From the NCBI GenBank assembly GCA_031418395.1, contig JANOXL010000249.1, positions 1-23,087 on the forward strand: DNA of 23,087 nucleotides. The letters run 5' to 3'. A program made the translations under genes and the position numbers. The notes beneath the pieces are model-generated. The model saw only the letters and a list, made by a program, of their open reading frames with translations, did no database searches and was not told the DNA's origin. Source of the DNA: JANYCG01 sp031418395. Lineage in GTDB: Bacteria > Pseudomonadota > Gammaproteobacteria > Burkholderiales > Burkholderiaceae_C. Shown here piece after piece: positions 14,323 through 21,713 of this stretch; the first letter of the stretch is position 1, and the number at the start of each line of letters is the position of its first letter.

Positions 14323-14352
14323 TTGTTTACGGTGATTCTGTGATCATATGCA
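14323..14352 (+). promoter_or_regulatory. Candidate copA promoter and dyad in the copZ-copA divergent region
   Basis: TTGTTT at 14323-14328 and TATGCA at 14347-14352 (18-bp spacer) or CATATG at 14345-14350 (16-bp spacer) fit a sigma-70 promoter. The -10 element would end only a few bases before ATG 14358. A short dyad CTTG-N8-CAAG at 14305-14320 could bind a MerR-family regulator, but I saw no textbook CueR palindrome. Confidence 0.35.
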
Positions 14353-14357
14353 GACTG

Positions 14358-16601
14358 ATGGCATCAGATTCAAGCCCCGCCGGCGTCATGACGGCCGATA
14401 TCGGCATCGGCGGGATGACCTGCGCCTCGTGCGTCGTTCGGGTGGAAAAGGCCTTGAAAAAGGTGCCTGGTGTGCAAGAGGCGTCGGTGAACCTCGCCAC
14501 CGAGACGGCGCGGGTCACCTACGACACCTCGGCGGGCTCGGGCCAGATTGACGCGCAGCTGCGCCGTTCGGTGCGCGATGCCGGTTACGAGCCGCGCGCG
14601 CCTGAAGCGGCGATGGAAGAAGGTGAGTTGTCGCCGTGGGCGGGCTTCCTGCCCGTGGGCATCGGCTTGGCGCTTTCGGCGCCCTTGGTGTTGCCGATGC
14701 TGGCCGATTTGTTCGGCAAACACTGGATGTTGCCCGCGCTGTGGCAGTTCCTGTTGGCGACGCCGGTGCAATTCATTTTGGGGGCGCGGTTTTACAAGGC
14801 TGGCTGGAGTGCGCTGAAGAATTTTTCCGGGAACATGGATTTACTGGTGGCGCTGGGCACCACGGCAGGTTGGGCCTTGTCAGTGTGGTTGTGGCTCAGC
14901 GCTGATCCTGACGTGATGGTGCATTTGTATTTCGAAGGCTCTGCCGTGGTCATCACCCTGGTGCTGCTGGGCAAGTGGCTGGAGGTGCGGGCGCGGCGGC
15001 AAACCACCTCGGCGATTCGCGCGCTGCATGGATTGCGCCCCGAGATCGCGCATTTGCTGGGTGCCGACGGCGAAAGCGACGTTCCCGTCGCCGAGGTGCT
15101 GGTGGCGGATCGCCTGGCCGTCAAGCCGGGAGAACGTTTCCCGGCGGATGGCACCGTGCTTGAAGGGCAAACCCAGGTCGATGAATCCATGTTGACGGGG
15201 GAGCCGCTGCCGGTTTCCAAGGAGCCTGGCAGTGCGCTTACGGGTGGCTCCATCAACGGCGAGGGCCGTGTCGTGATGCAGGTGCGCGCAGTGGGCCGCG
15301 AGACCGTGCTGGCCGGCATCATCCGGCTGGTGGAGGATGCCCAAGCGAGCAAAGCGCCGATCCAGCGGCTGGTCGACCAGGTGAGCAGCGTGTTCGTGCC
15401 GGTGGTCTTGCTGATTGCACTGGCGACATTGCTGGGTTGGTGGTTCACCGGCCATTCCTTTGAGCTGGCGCTGATCCACGCTGTAGCGGTGCTGGTAATC
15501 GCCTGCCCCTGCGCCTTGGGGCTGGCCACGCCCACGGCCATCATGGCGGGCACTGGCGTGGCGGCGAAATATGGCATTTTGATCAAAGACGTACAGGCGC
15601 TCGAGCTGGCGCATAAAGTCAAAGTGGTCGCGTTCGACAAAACCGGTACCTTGACGCTGGGCAAACCCAGATTGACGGCTTTATTGATTTCACCCCAGGC
15701 GATCACTGGCGGCATGGACGAGCAGGCGGTGCTGGCAGCAGCCGCCAGCCTGCAAAGCGGCAGCGAACACCCGCTGGCCAAAGCTGTGTTGGCAGATGCC
15801 GCGCAAAAAGGCGTGCGTGTGGAGGCCGCCACCGATGTGCGCGCCGTGCCCGGCAGCGGCGTGGAAGGTACGGTGGGCACCCGCAGCCTCGTGATTGGCA
15901 ACCTGCGCTGGATGCGCGAGCTGGGCGTCGACATGGGCAACCTCGCGCCTGAGGCGGCGCGGCTGCAGGCGCAAGGCGCCACCGTGTCGGCGATGGCCGA
16001 GCGGGTGAACGGTGGCCTGGCGGTGCGGGCCTTGATGGCCTTTGCCGATGAACCCAAACCTGGCGCCAAGGAAATGCTGGCCGAGTTGCGTGCCCGTGGC
16101 ATCACAACCATCATGATTTCGGGCGACAACCTGGGTGCCGCCTCGACCATGGCCTTGCGCCTGGGCCTGCGGCCTGACGAAGGCGAAGTGATGGCCGACG
16201 TGTTGCCGGGCGACAAGGCTGCCAAGATTGCTCAGTTGAAGGGCGGCCGGCAAACCACAGCTATGGTGGGTGATGGCGTCAACGACGCGCCCGCCCTCGC
16301 CGCGGCTGATGTGGGCATGGCGATGAGCAATGGCACGGATGTGGCCATGCACGCCGCTGGCATCACCCTCATGCGCGGTGACCCGCAACTCGTGGTGGCT
16401 GCGCTGGACATCTCCCACCGCACCGTGGCCAAAATCCGGCAGAACCTGTTTTGGGCCTTTTTCTACAACGCGGCGGGCATTCCGCTGGCGGCCTTGGGCT
16501 TTTTGAACCCGGTGTTGGCCGGTGCAGCCATGGCGCTGAGTTCGGTCAGCGTGATGGGCAATGCGCTTTTGCTCAAGCGCTGGCGACCCGGGCAGCGTTA
16601 A
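14358..16601 (+). CDS. copA: Cu(I)-exporting P1B-type ATPase CopA
   Basis: A 747-residue inner-membrane pump that exports Cu(I) using ATP. One N-terminal HMA domain carries C22-x-x-C25 in GMTCASC. Eight membrane helices are expected, with the transport motif C383-P-C385 in IACPCALGLATP. LTGEPLPVSKE marks the actuator domain, D427 in FDKTGTLT is the phosphorylated aspartate, SGSEHPLAKAV holds the P1B-specific HP pair, and the hinge GDGVNDAPA contains D639. The C-terminal helices carry FFYNAAGIPLAA and MALSSVSVMGNAL, which match Cu(I)-ATPases. The start is uncertain between GTG 14340, ATG 14358 and ATG 14388; 14358 fits the promoter spacing, whereas 14388 lies just before the HMA fold. The stop overlaps the racemase stop on the other strand. 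Confidence 0.95.
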   Translation: MASDSSPAGVMTADIGIGGMTCASCVVRVEKALKKVPGVQEASVNLATETARVTYDTSAGSGQIDAQLRRSVRDAGYEPRAPEAAMEEGELSPWAGFLPVGIGLALSAPLVLPMLADLFGKHWMLPALWQFLLATPVQFILGARFYKAGWSALKNFSGNMDLLVALGTTAGWALSVWLWLSADPDVMVHLYFEGSAVVITLVLLGKWLEVRARRQTTSAIRALHGLRPEIAHLLGADGESDVPVAEVLVADRLAVKPGERFPADGTVLEGQTQVDESMLTGEPLPVSKEPGSALTGGSINGEGRVVMQVRAVGRETVLAGIIRLVEDAQASKAPIQRLVDQVSSVFVPVVLLIALATLLGWWFTGHSFELALIHAVAVLVIACPCALGLATPTAIMAGTGVAAKYGILIKDVQALELAHKVKVVAFDKTGTLTLGKPRLTALLISPQAITGGMDEQAVLAAAASLQSGSEHPLAKAVLADAAQKGVRVEAATDVRAVPGSGVEGTVGTRSLVIGNLRWMRELGVDMGNLAPEAARLQAQGATVSAMAERVNGGLAVRALMAFADEPKPGAKEMLAELRARGITTIMISGDNLGAASTMALRLGLRPDEGEVMADVLPGDKAAKIAQLKGGRQTTAMVGDGVNDAPALAAADVGMAMSNGTDVAMHAAGITLMRGDPQLVVAALDISHRTVAKIRQNLFWAFFYNAAGIPLAALGFLNPVLAGAAMALSSVSVMGNALLLKRWRPGQR

Positions 16602-17341
16602 GTGGTGGGTGGCGCAGTGACCCCCAAGGCTGCGAGTTCAGGGGAGACCCGAGTCCAACTGAAGTCGAAATGTCGGTTGGCCGCGCGTGCTGACTGCGGC
16701 AACTTGAGGGCGTGGCTGACCCCGGCGATCACGCTGTCGATGACCGGCACGTTCACCAGGGGCTGAACCTGCGCGGCCATGCCCGCCAAACCTGCGCCAC
16801 CCAAAATGACACAGCGGGCGTCGAACTGGGCGGCCGCGTCACTACACGCTTTGGACAAAATCACCCGGGCGGCGATCGGGTCCCGCGCCAGCTCGGCACC
16901 GCTTTGCGCCACGGTGAAAACACCTGCCAGTTGCGCGCCAAACCCGAGGTTCTGGGCGAGCTGCTCCAGCATCGGTTTCCAGCGTGCGCCACCCGTGACC
17001 ACCACAAAACGACCGGTTTTCGCGGCTTCGATAAAGGCGGCTTCCGCCAAGCCGGTCACCGGCGCGGCGCTGCATTCGCGCAAGGCCATCAGGCCGGGGT
17101 CGCCAAAACAGGCGATCAACACGGCATCAAAAGTCTGTGTAGGCAGTGCAGTGGCCCAGGTGTCCAGCACAGCGTGGCCAGCGACGGCGTAACTGGCTTC
17201 ACACGCAATGTAGGGTGCGCCGAAGCGGGCGGTGAACGCGTGTACCTGCACCAGCGCCCCTGCGGTCTTCTGGGCGTGGCCGTGCAGCAGCGTCGTGACG
17301 CTGGCCGAGGTATTGGGGTTGATCAGGAGAAGGTGTCGCAT
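16598..17341 (-). CDS. Asp/Glu/hydantoin racemase family protein
   Basis: A 247-residue cytoplasmic enzyme of the cofactor-independent racemase superfamily, nearest in pattern to hydantoin racemases and related decarboxylase-like members. It opens LLLINPNTSASVTT, a typical substrate-site loop. The two catalytic cysteines are in place: C78 in LIACFGDPGL and C177 in RCVILGGAGLAG, each on one side of the active site. VVVTGGARWKPMLEQL fits the family. The substrate may be a hydantoin, an amino acid or a malate-like acid; no hydantoinase is nearby. ATG 17341 is preferred over a TTG two codons upstream. Its stop (TTA on the plus strand at 16598-16600) shares bases with the copA stop, so the two genes converge with no terminator. 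A large hairpin element lies 54 bp upstream. Confidence 0.87.
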   Translation of the reverse strand: MRHLLLINPNTSASVTTLLHGHAQKTAGALVQVHAFTARFGAPYIACEASYAVAGHAVLDTWATALPTQTFDAVLIACFGDPGLMALRECSAAPVTGLAEAAFIEAAKTGRFVVVTGGARWKPMLEQLAQNLGFGAQLAGVFTVAQSGAELARDPIAARVILSKACSDAAAQFDARCVILGGAGLAGMAAQVQPLVNVPVIDSVIAGVSHALKLPQSARAANRHFDFSWTRVSPELAALGVTAPPTT

Positions 17342-17394
17342 GGTCAAAACGCATCAATGCAATGGCAGGGCAAAGGCCCCGAAAGGCCAGTTTA

Positions 17395-17497
17395 ATTCCA
17401 TTTCCAAATCATCCGTGTAGGTCGTTGCACCTCCTAGCCGTGCTGTAGCACTGTCTTCGTCGGTGCGCCTACTACACAAATGATTTGGAAATGGAAT
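17395..17497. repeat. 103-bp inverted-repeat element (MITE-like or large hairpin)
   Basis: Perfect 18-bp outer arms ATTCCATTTCCAAATCAT (17395-17412) and ATGATTTGGAAATGGAAT (17480-17497). Inside them the pairing continues imperfectly: GTGTAG at 17415-17420 pairs with CTACAC at 17472-17477, and GCACC at 17427-17431 pairs with GGTGC at 17462-17466. The apex holds another small hairpin, GTGCT-GT-AGCAC. No ORF of note lies within, and no clear target duplication flanks it. Confidence 0.75.
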
Positions 17498-17533
17498 ATG
17501 CCATCGGTACGCGCGCAATCATGTTGACAAATG

Positions 17534-17644
17534 TTGATATGGGTGTTAATTTTTGGGTCAATTTTGTCTCGGAAACCGACGCCTCAAGGTTTTTAGGCTT
17601 CTGGGTCAGGTGTTTAATGGCTTTATTGCTATTAAAAAGATAGT
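17534..17644 (+). repeat. Dispersed composite repeat, copy 3
   Basis: The head dyad is TTGATATGGGTGTTAA at 17534-17549. GGTC starts at 17604, 70 bp from the head start. The tail hairpin GCTAT-N7-ATAGT is at 17628-17644, again 24 bp after GGTC. The copy ends one base before the stop codon of the exported-protein gene on the minus strand. With the neighbouring inverted-repeat element it fills most of the 304-bp gap at 17342-17645. Confidence 0.8.
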
Positions 17645-17645
17645 T

Positions 17646-18308
17646 TCACTCGTCAGAAGGCGGCTTCAGAAAAACAGAGATCGCTTCGCGGTAGTCCACG
17701 CCATCTTGTTTCAAATGAGTGTCATTACAAGGGCCGACATGCACCATGCCGCAGATGCTGATGCCGTGCGCGTTGGGCAATGCACAGATGCGTTTCTTCG
17801 CTTCAAAACGCGCCCTTTGCTCGGCGTTGTGGGTGGGGCCACACACGTAGCCGGTGGGTTTTGATGCGAACAGGTTGCCAAAAAAAGTGGCTTCTTCCAG
17901 GGTGTAGGGTGCGTCTTCCTCCGTCACCTCTTGCAAACTCGGCGCGTTGCTGGGGAAGTCCGAGCGCATCGACAACTGCACCGGCACGCCAAAATGGTTG
18001 GTGCGGGCCAGCAAGCAGGCGCTCATCCAGCGCTGCTCTTGGCCACTCATCGGGCGCTGGTGCCACTCGGGTGCCAGGCCAAGGCTGCCGGGGAATTCAA
18101 TTGGCTGGCCTTGGTGTTCAGCCGTTAACACCTGGTCAGCGCGCAAGGCGCAACTGGCCAGGTATTTGAGCATTTGCCGACCGCCTTCGGTGGCGGCCAT
18201 ACGGGTGTCTGCCAGGGCGAGGCGCTGGGGCAGCGCCTGGGCCTGCGCCCAAGCCGCCGCCAGCAGCCAAGCCAGCAACACCGCGAATTGTGAAAGTGGG
18301 CGGCGCAT
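17646..18308 (-). CDS. Exported protein of unknown function, six cysteines
   Basis: A 220-residue protein with a Sec signal peptide: MRRP, a hydrophobic core (FAVLLAWLLAAAWA) and a site near AQAQA. The mature part has six cysteines, in LASCALRADQ, SACLLART, YVCGPT, RICALPN, SICGM and GPCND; an even number suits disulfides in the periplasm or outside. FPGSLGLAPEW and ACLLARTNHFGVPVQLSMR are the most distinctive stretches. From memory, similar segments occur in secreted proteins of myxobacteria, often in proteins or loci with Asn-Gly-Leu repeats, which is exactly what lies upstream here. No enzymatic motif is recognised. ATG 18308 has AGGTG at good spacing; an alternative GTG lies at 18317. The repeat-protein stop is 14 bp upstream, so the two genes are one transcription unit. 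Confidence 0.8.
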   Translation of the reverse strand: MRRPLSQFAVLLAWLLAAAWAQAQALPQRLALADTRMAATEGGRQMLKYLASCALRADQVLTAEHQGQPIEFPGSLGLAPEWHQRPMSGQEQRWMSACLLARTNHFGVPVQLSMRSDFPSNAPSLQEVTEEDAPYTLEEATFFGNLFASKPTGYVCGPTHNAEQRARFEAKKRICALPNAHGISICGMVHVGPCNDTHLKQDGVDYREAISVFLKPPSDE

Positions 18309-18322
18309 GGGGTACACCTGCT

Positions 18323-18676
18323 TTATTCAGCCAAAGGTTTGTTGGCCAGGTCTTGCAGGCTGGGGCGGTTGATCAAGGTGGCGCCGGTGTCTTTAAGGCC
18401 GTTGGTGTCGAGCGCGTTTTCCGTGAGCGCGTTCTCTGTCAGCGCATTTTCTGTGAGCGCGTTGCTCATGTTCAGGCCGTTGCTGTCGAGCGCGTTGCTC
18501 ATGGTCAGGCCGTTCCAATCGAGCCCGTTGACGGTCATCCCGTTGCCCGCGGTCAGGCCGTTGCCCACGCTCAGGCCGTTGTTTATGATGCCGTTTTGTG
18601 TGATGGCAGCCTGGGCGGCGTGCAGGGAAAACAACAAGGACGTGGCGATCAGGGTTTTGGCGATTAAAGATTTCAT
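18323..18676 (-). CDS. Small exported N-[GA]-L repeat protein
   Basis: A 117-residue protein. Residues 1-23 form a clear Sec signal peptide (MKSLIAKTLIATSLLFSLHA, cut after AQA). Residues 28-94 are thirteen units of N-[GA]-[LIM] spaced every five or six residues: NGI, NGL (x2), NGM, NGL (x2), then alternating NAL and NGL, with three identical TENAL units near the end. This resembles pentapeptide-repeat geometry with Asn-Gly/Ala-Leu instead of Ala-Asp/Asn-Leu, so a right-handed beta-helix-like rod is possible. The last 23 residues (ending LQDLANKPLAE) are non-repetitive. Mature protein has no cysteine. GGAG lies 6 bp before ATG 18676. It is the first gene of the pair with the exported protein downstream and follows the histidine kinase gene after 114 bp. 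Confidence 0.82.
   Translation of the reverse strand: MKSLIAKTLIATSLLFSLHAAQAAITQNGIINNGLSVGNGLTAGNGMTVNGLDWNGLTMSNALDSNGLNMSNALTENALTENALTENALDTNGLKDTGATLINRPSLQDLANKPLAE
18395..18595 (-). repeat. 15/18-bp degenerate tandem repeats coding the N-[GA]-L units
   Basis: The DNA for the thirteen repeat units is itself repetitive, with units of 15 or 18 bp. On the plus strand GAGCGCGTT recurs, alternating with CAGGCCGTTG. The TENAL-coding copies at 18413-18457 are the most alike, which points to recent unit duplication and possible length variation by slippage. Confidence 0.7.
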
Positions 18677-18746
18677 GATTAGCTCCAGAGGTTGGTTTAA
18701 GGTGAATGCCGCATTGGTTGCGACGAGTTCAGTGTCTCTGGCTGCT

Positions 18747-18794
18747 GTTTCAAGCGCGTTTCAAGTCGCCTGTGTTTTGTTTCAATTGTTTCAA
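18747..18794 (-). promoter_or_regulatory. Four phased GTTTCAA / TTGAAAC boxes upstream of the repeat-protein gene
   Basis: GTTTCAA occurs on the plus strand at 18747, 18758, 18779 and 18788, all in the same orientation. The offsets 0, 11, 32 and 41 are close to whole helical turns (0, 1, 3 and 4). The boxes lie 71-118 bp before the repeat-protein ATG, and the last overlaps the histidine kinase stop codon. Direct repeats with a turn-length period are typical of OmpR-family binding sites. The link to the adjacent regulator is inferred. Confidence 0.55.
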
Positions 18795-20800
18795 GCGCTG
18801 GCCATGGTCAGCTGTTTCACGGCTTGGAGCAAATCGGCCCGGGTGAAGGGTTTGTCCAGGCTGGCGCAGCCTGTTTCAGCCAGAAAGCTGCGGGTTTGCG
18901 GCCCCAGGGTGTCGCCGGTCACAAACACCACACGTTTGGCCAGCGCGGGCAGGCGTTGGCTTACCGCGCGCCACAGGGCGCTGCCGTCCATGTCGGGCAT
19001 ACGCAGGTCGGACACGATGGCATCAAAACGCGCCTCGGCCAGCAGCTCCAGCGCCTCGGCACCCGAGCCTGCGGTGGCCACCTCGTAACCCGCGCTTTCC
19101 AGGAACTCGCGGATCAGCTCGGCGATCTCGGCTTCATCGTCCACCACCAAAATCCGCCCTGCACTGGAGGCGCTGGCCAGTGGCCCACTTTTTGACGCTG
19201 TGGCGCCTTGAACTGGCTGGGCTATGCCGCCCAGGGGCAGGCTCAAACGCATGCTGGCCCCCACGGTGGAGACTTCCAGCACCAAGTCGCCGCCATGTTC
19301 ACGCGCCAACGTGCGCGACACCGACAGCCCCAGGCCCGTGCCAACACCCTCCGGTTTGGTGGTGAAGTAGGGGTCGAAGATTTTTTCGCGCAGTTTGGGT
19401 GCCACGCCGCGCCCGTTGTCGGCCATACGCAGCCACACCTGGGTTTCGCCGCCGTCTTCTGGCCGGTGTGCGCCGGTGCTCACGGTCAATTGCCGTGGCC
19501 CTTCCAGGGGTGAGAGCGCCTGCTGCGCGTTGACCAGCAGGTTCAGCACAATCTGGCCGATCTGGTCCGCATCGGCGGTGATGCTGGGCAAATCGTTGGC
19601 AAACTGCGTGGTAACCGCGACACCGTGCGTGCGTAGTTCGTACTGCAACATGTCCAGTGCCGCTGCGACCAATTCATTCAGGGCCACTGGGCCGCGTTGC
19701 GTCGGGCGCTGGCGCGCCATGTTCAGGAAGGTGCGCACAATGCGGCCACAACGCTCGGCCGCCTCGCGGATGCGACGCGCATCACTTTCGAGCGGGGTGC
19801 CTGCGGTTTTTTCTTCAAGCAAACTGGCGCGGCCGGTGACGATGGCCAGCGGGTTATTGAGCTCATGTGCCACTCCGGCCAGCAGGCTGCCCATCGCGGT
19901 GAGTTTTTCACCTTGGCGCAAGGTATCGCGCTGGCGGGCGATCTCGGCGGCGGCGCGTTGGCGCTCAGACAAATCCGTGAGACTGGCCGTAAAGTGTGCA
20001 ACGCCTCTCACTTCCGTACGCCACAGCACCATCTCTACCGGAAACTCGCTACCGTCTGCCCTTTGCGCCGCCAGCTCCAGGCGTTTGCCCAACATGCGCG
20101 CCGGCTCGCCCTGCTGCAAACGCGCCATGCCGTTGCGGTGGGCTTCGCGGTGGCGCTCTGGAATGATGACGTCGGCTACCAAACGGCCCAGCGCGGTTTC
20201 GCGGCGATAGCCAAACATGGCTTCAGCGGCAGGATTGAATTCGACAATGCGGCCCTCGGCATCGGTAGAGACCAGGCCTGCAAGCGCGAAGTCCACAATG
20301 GCGGTTTTCAGGGCTTCGGTGGATTCAAGCTCCTTGATTTTGGCGGTGAGCGCAGCCTCTTTGAGCTTCAAATCGGTCAAGTCATGACGAATCGCCACGG
20401 TAGCACGGCGTCCTGCCCCGGCACGGATGCCGATGGGGATCAAGTATTCCCGCACAAAAGTTGGCTTGTATCCCCTGGGGTCGACCCACTCCTCAGGGCT
20501 GATCCAGCCCTCCCAGGTGACGCATTCGCCCACATTGAGGCGGTCGCGCACACCCACGTAGCGACCAAAGGCAGCACTTTTGGAGACGTTGGCACCCAGG
20601 AGTTGGGCCGGCGTTATGCCGGTAAAGGCCCAAAACTCGTGGTTGGCGTAAACGAAGTTATCGTTTTCGTCGAGCACCAAAACGCGGCCTGCGATGGTGT
20701 CAATGAGCAAGCGCACAACGGCACCCGCGTCGCCCAGAAGGCAATCGAGAGAGCCGATGCCAGGGGGTGCTCCAAACTGCAATTTAGACGGGTCGTTCAT
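18791..20800 (-). CDS. Hybrid PAS-PAS sensor histidine kinase with receiver domain
   Basis: A 669-residue cytoplasmic kinase with no membrane helix. A first PAS domain lies at about 25-150 (VLVLDENDNFVYANHEFWAF) and a second at about 165-285 (STDAEGRIVEFNPAAEAMFG). The phosphoacceptor H312 is in GVAHELNNPLA, the ATPase domain at about 405-525 has LVNAQQAL, DNGRGV, FDPYFTTKPEG and TGLGLSVS, and a C-terminal receiver (about 548-665) has D598 in VSDLRMPDMDG and K in LDKPFT. The HELNNP type resembles NtrB-like or soluble sensing kinases. The stimulus is unknown. Its ATG overlaps the regulator stop as ATGA, so the pair is translationally coupled. The internal receiver may be a phosphate sink or a second output. 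Confidence 0.93.
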   Translation of the reverse strand: MNDPSKLQFGAPPGIGSLDCLLGDAGAVVRLLIDTIAGRVLVLDENDNFVYANHEFWAFTGITPAQLLGANVSKSAAFGRYVGVRDRLNVGECVTWEGWISPEEWVDPRGYKPTFVREYLIPIGIRAGAGRRATVAIRHDLTDLKLKEAALTAKIKELESTEALKTAIVDFALAGLVSTDAEGRIVEFNPAAEAMFGYRRETALGRLVADVIIPERHREAHRNGMARLQQGEPARMLGKRLELAAQRADGSEFPVEMVLWRTEVRGVAHFTASLTDLSERQRAAAEIARQRDTLRQGEKLTAMGSLLAGVAHELNNPLAIVTGRASLLEEKTAGTPLESDARRIREAAERCGRIVRTFLNMARQRPTQRGPVALNELVAAALDMLQYELRTHGVAVTTQFANDLPSITADADQIGQIVLNLLVNAQQALSPLEGPRQLTVSTGAHRPEDGGETQVWLRMADNGRGVAPKLREKIFDPYFTTKPEGVGTGLGLSVSRTLAREHGGDLVLEVSTVGASMRLSLPLGGIAQPVQGATASKSGPLASASSAGRILVVDDEAEIAELIREFLESAGYEVATAGSGAEALELLAEARFDAIVSDLRMPDMDGSALWRAVSQRLPALAKRVVFVTGDTLGPQTRSFLAETGCASLDKPFTRADLLQAVKQLTMASA

Positions 20801-21591
20801 GCTTTGCCTCCACGCTCGGTGCCGGGTACAAAGACATAACCCATGCCACGCACTGTTTTAAGAACCTCGGGTTTGTCGGCGTTGCGTTCGATCTTGCGGC
20901 GCAGGCGCATCACGCGCAGATCAATCGAGCGGTCAAATACTTCCCAGCCGCGTTTATGGGCCTGTTCCATGATCTGGTCGCGGCTTAAGGGCCGGTTGGG
21001 CTGGCTGGCGAACAGGGCCAGGAGATCAAACTCGGCAGAGGTGATGTCGATTTCTGCGCCGTCGGCGCCAAAGAGTTTGCGTGTTTCTGTGCGCAGCACG
21101 CAGTCGCCAAAACGCACCGCGTCGTGGGGCAGGCTTGCGGGTGCTGCAGTGCCGCCGGACGACGATGGCGCGTTTTGCAGTGCCGTGCCACTCAGCTGGG
21201 TACGGCGCAAGACGGCGCGCACCCGCGCCAGCAGTTCACGCAGCTCAAAGGGTTTGGCAATGTAGTCGTCGGCACCCATTTCAAGGCCAAGGATGCGGTC
21301 GAGCGACTCACCCACTGCAGTCACCATCAGCAGGGCGATCTGCGGGTGCGTCTCGCGCAGCCAGCGCGCCAGCGACAGGCCGTTTTCTCCGGGCATGTTG
21401 ATGTCCAGCAAAGCGGCGTCGGGGCGGGCCAGCGCGACCAGCTCGCGCGCCCGCGCCGCGTGTTCTGCCAGTGCGACGCGAAAACCGTGGCGGGTGAAAT
21501 ATTCACCCAGCAAGTCGCGCAGCTCGGGCTCGTCGTCGACCAGCAGGATCAGGGGTTGTGCGCTTGTGGGGGCAGGTGGTGGGGTAGGCAT
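20797..21591 (-). CDS. OmpR-family response regulator
   Basis: A 264-residue DNA-binding regulator. The receiver domain has D19-D20 (LLVDDEPELRD), phosphoacceptor D63 (ALLDINMPGENG), T/S in MVTAVGES and K in YIAKPFELREL. A linker of about 30 residues rich in Ser, Gly and Ala leads to the winged-helix domain: ITSAEFDLLALFASQPNRPL, SRDQIMEQAH, DRSIDLRVMRLRRKIE and VRGMGYVFVPG. ATG 21591 starts just before the receiver; an in-frame ATG at 21720 lies inside the dyad of repeat copy 4 and would add 43 unlike residues, so it is rejected. The cognate kinase follows with an ATGA overlap. Likely targets include the four phased boxes beyond the kinase gene, by position only. Confidence 0.94.
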   Translation of the reverse strand: MPTPPPAPTSAQPLILLVDDEPELRDLLGEYFTRHGFRVALAEHAARARELVALARPDAALLDINMPGENGLSLARWLRETHPQIALLMVTAVGESLDRILGLEMGADDYIAKPFELRELLARVRAVLRRTQLSGTALQNAPSSSGGTAAPASLPHDAVRFGDCVLRTETRKLFGADGAEIDITSAEFDLLALFASQPNRPLSRDQIMEQAHKRGWEVFDRSIDLRVMRLRRKIERNADKPEVLKTVRGMGYVFVPGTERGGKA

Positions 21592-21713
21592 GCGGCGGGT
21601 GCGGGGGGCGTTAGGTGGAGGTTTTGCAGAATTAAAAGGGCCAGAGCGGTGTTTTTGCAAGTATGAATCAAGCGCGGGCTGGGAAGGATAATTTTTGGGG
21701 TTGGAGGAAAATA

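Noticed and set aside
14792..16225. 477-codon open frame on the minus strand inside copA
   Set aside because: It runs opposite the conserved P-type ATPase core and its Ser/Thr/Ala/Pro-rich translation is typical of an antisense frame.
19697..20839. 380-codon open frame on the plus strand across the histidine kinase gene
   Set aside because: Antisense shadow of a gene with complete PAS, HisKA, ATPase and receiver motifs.
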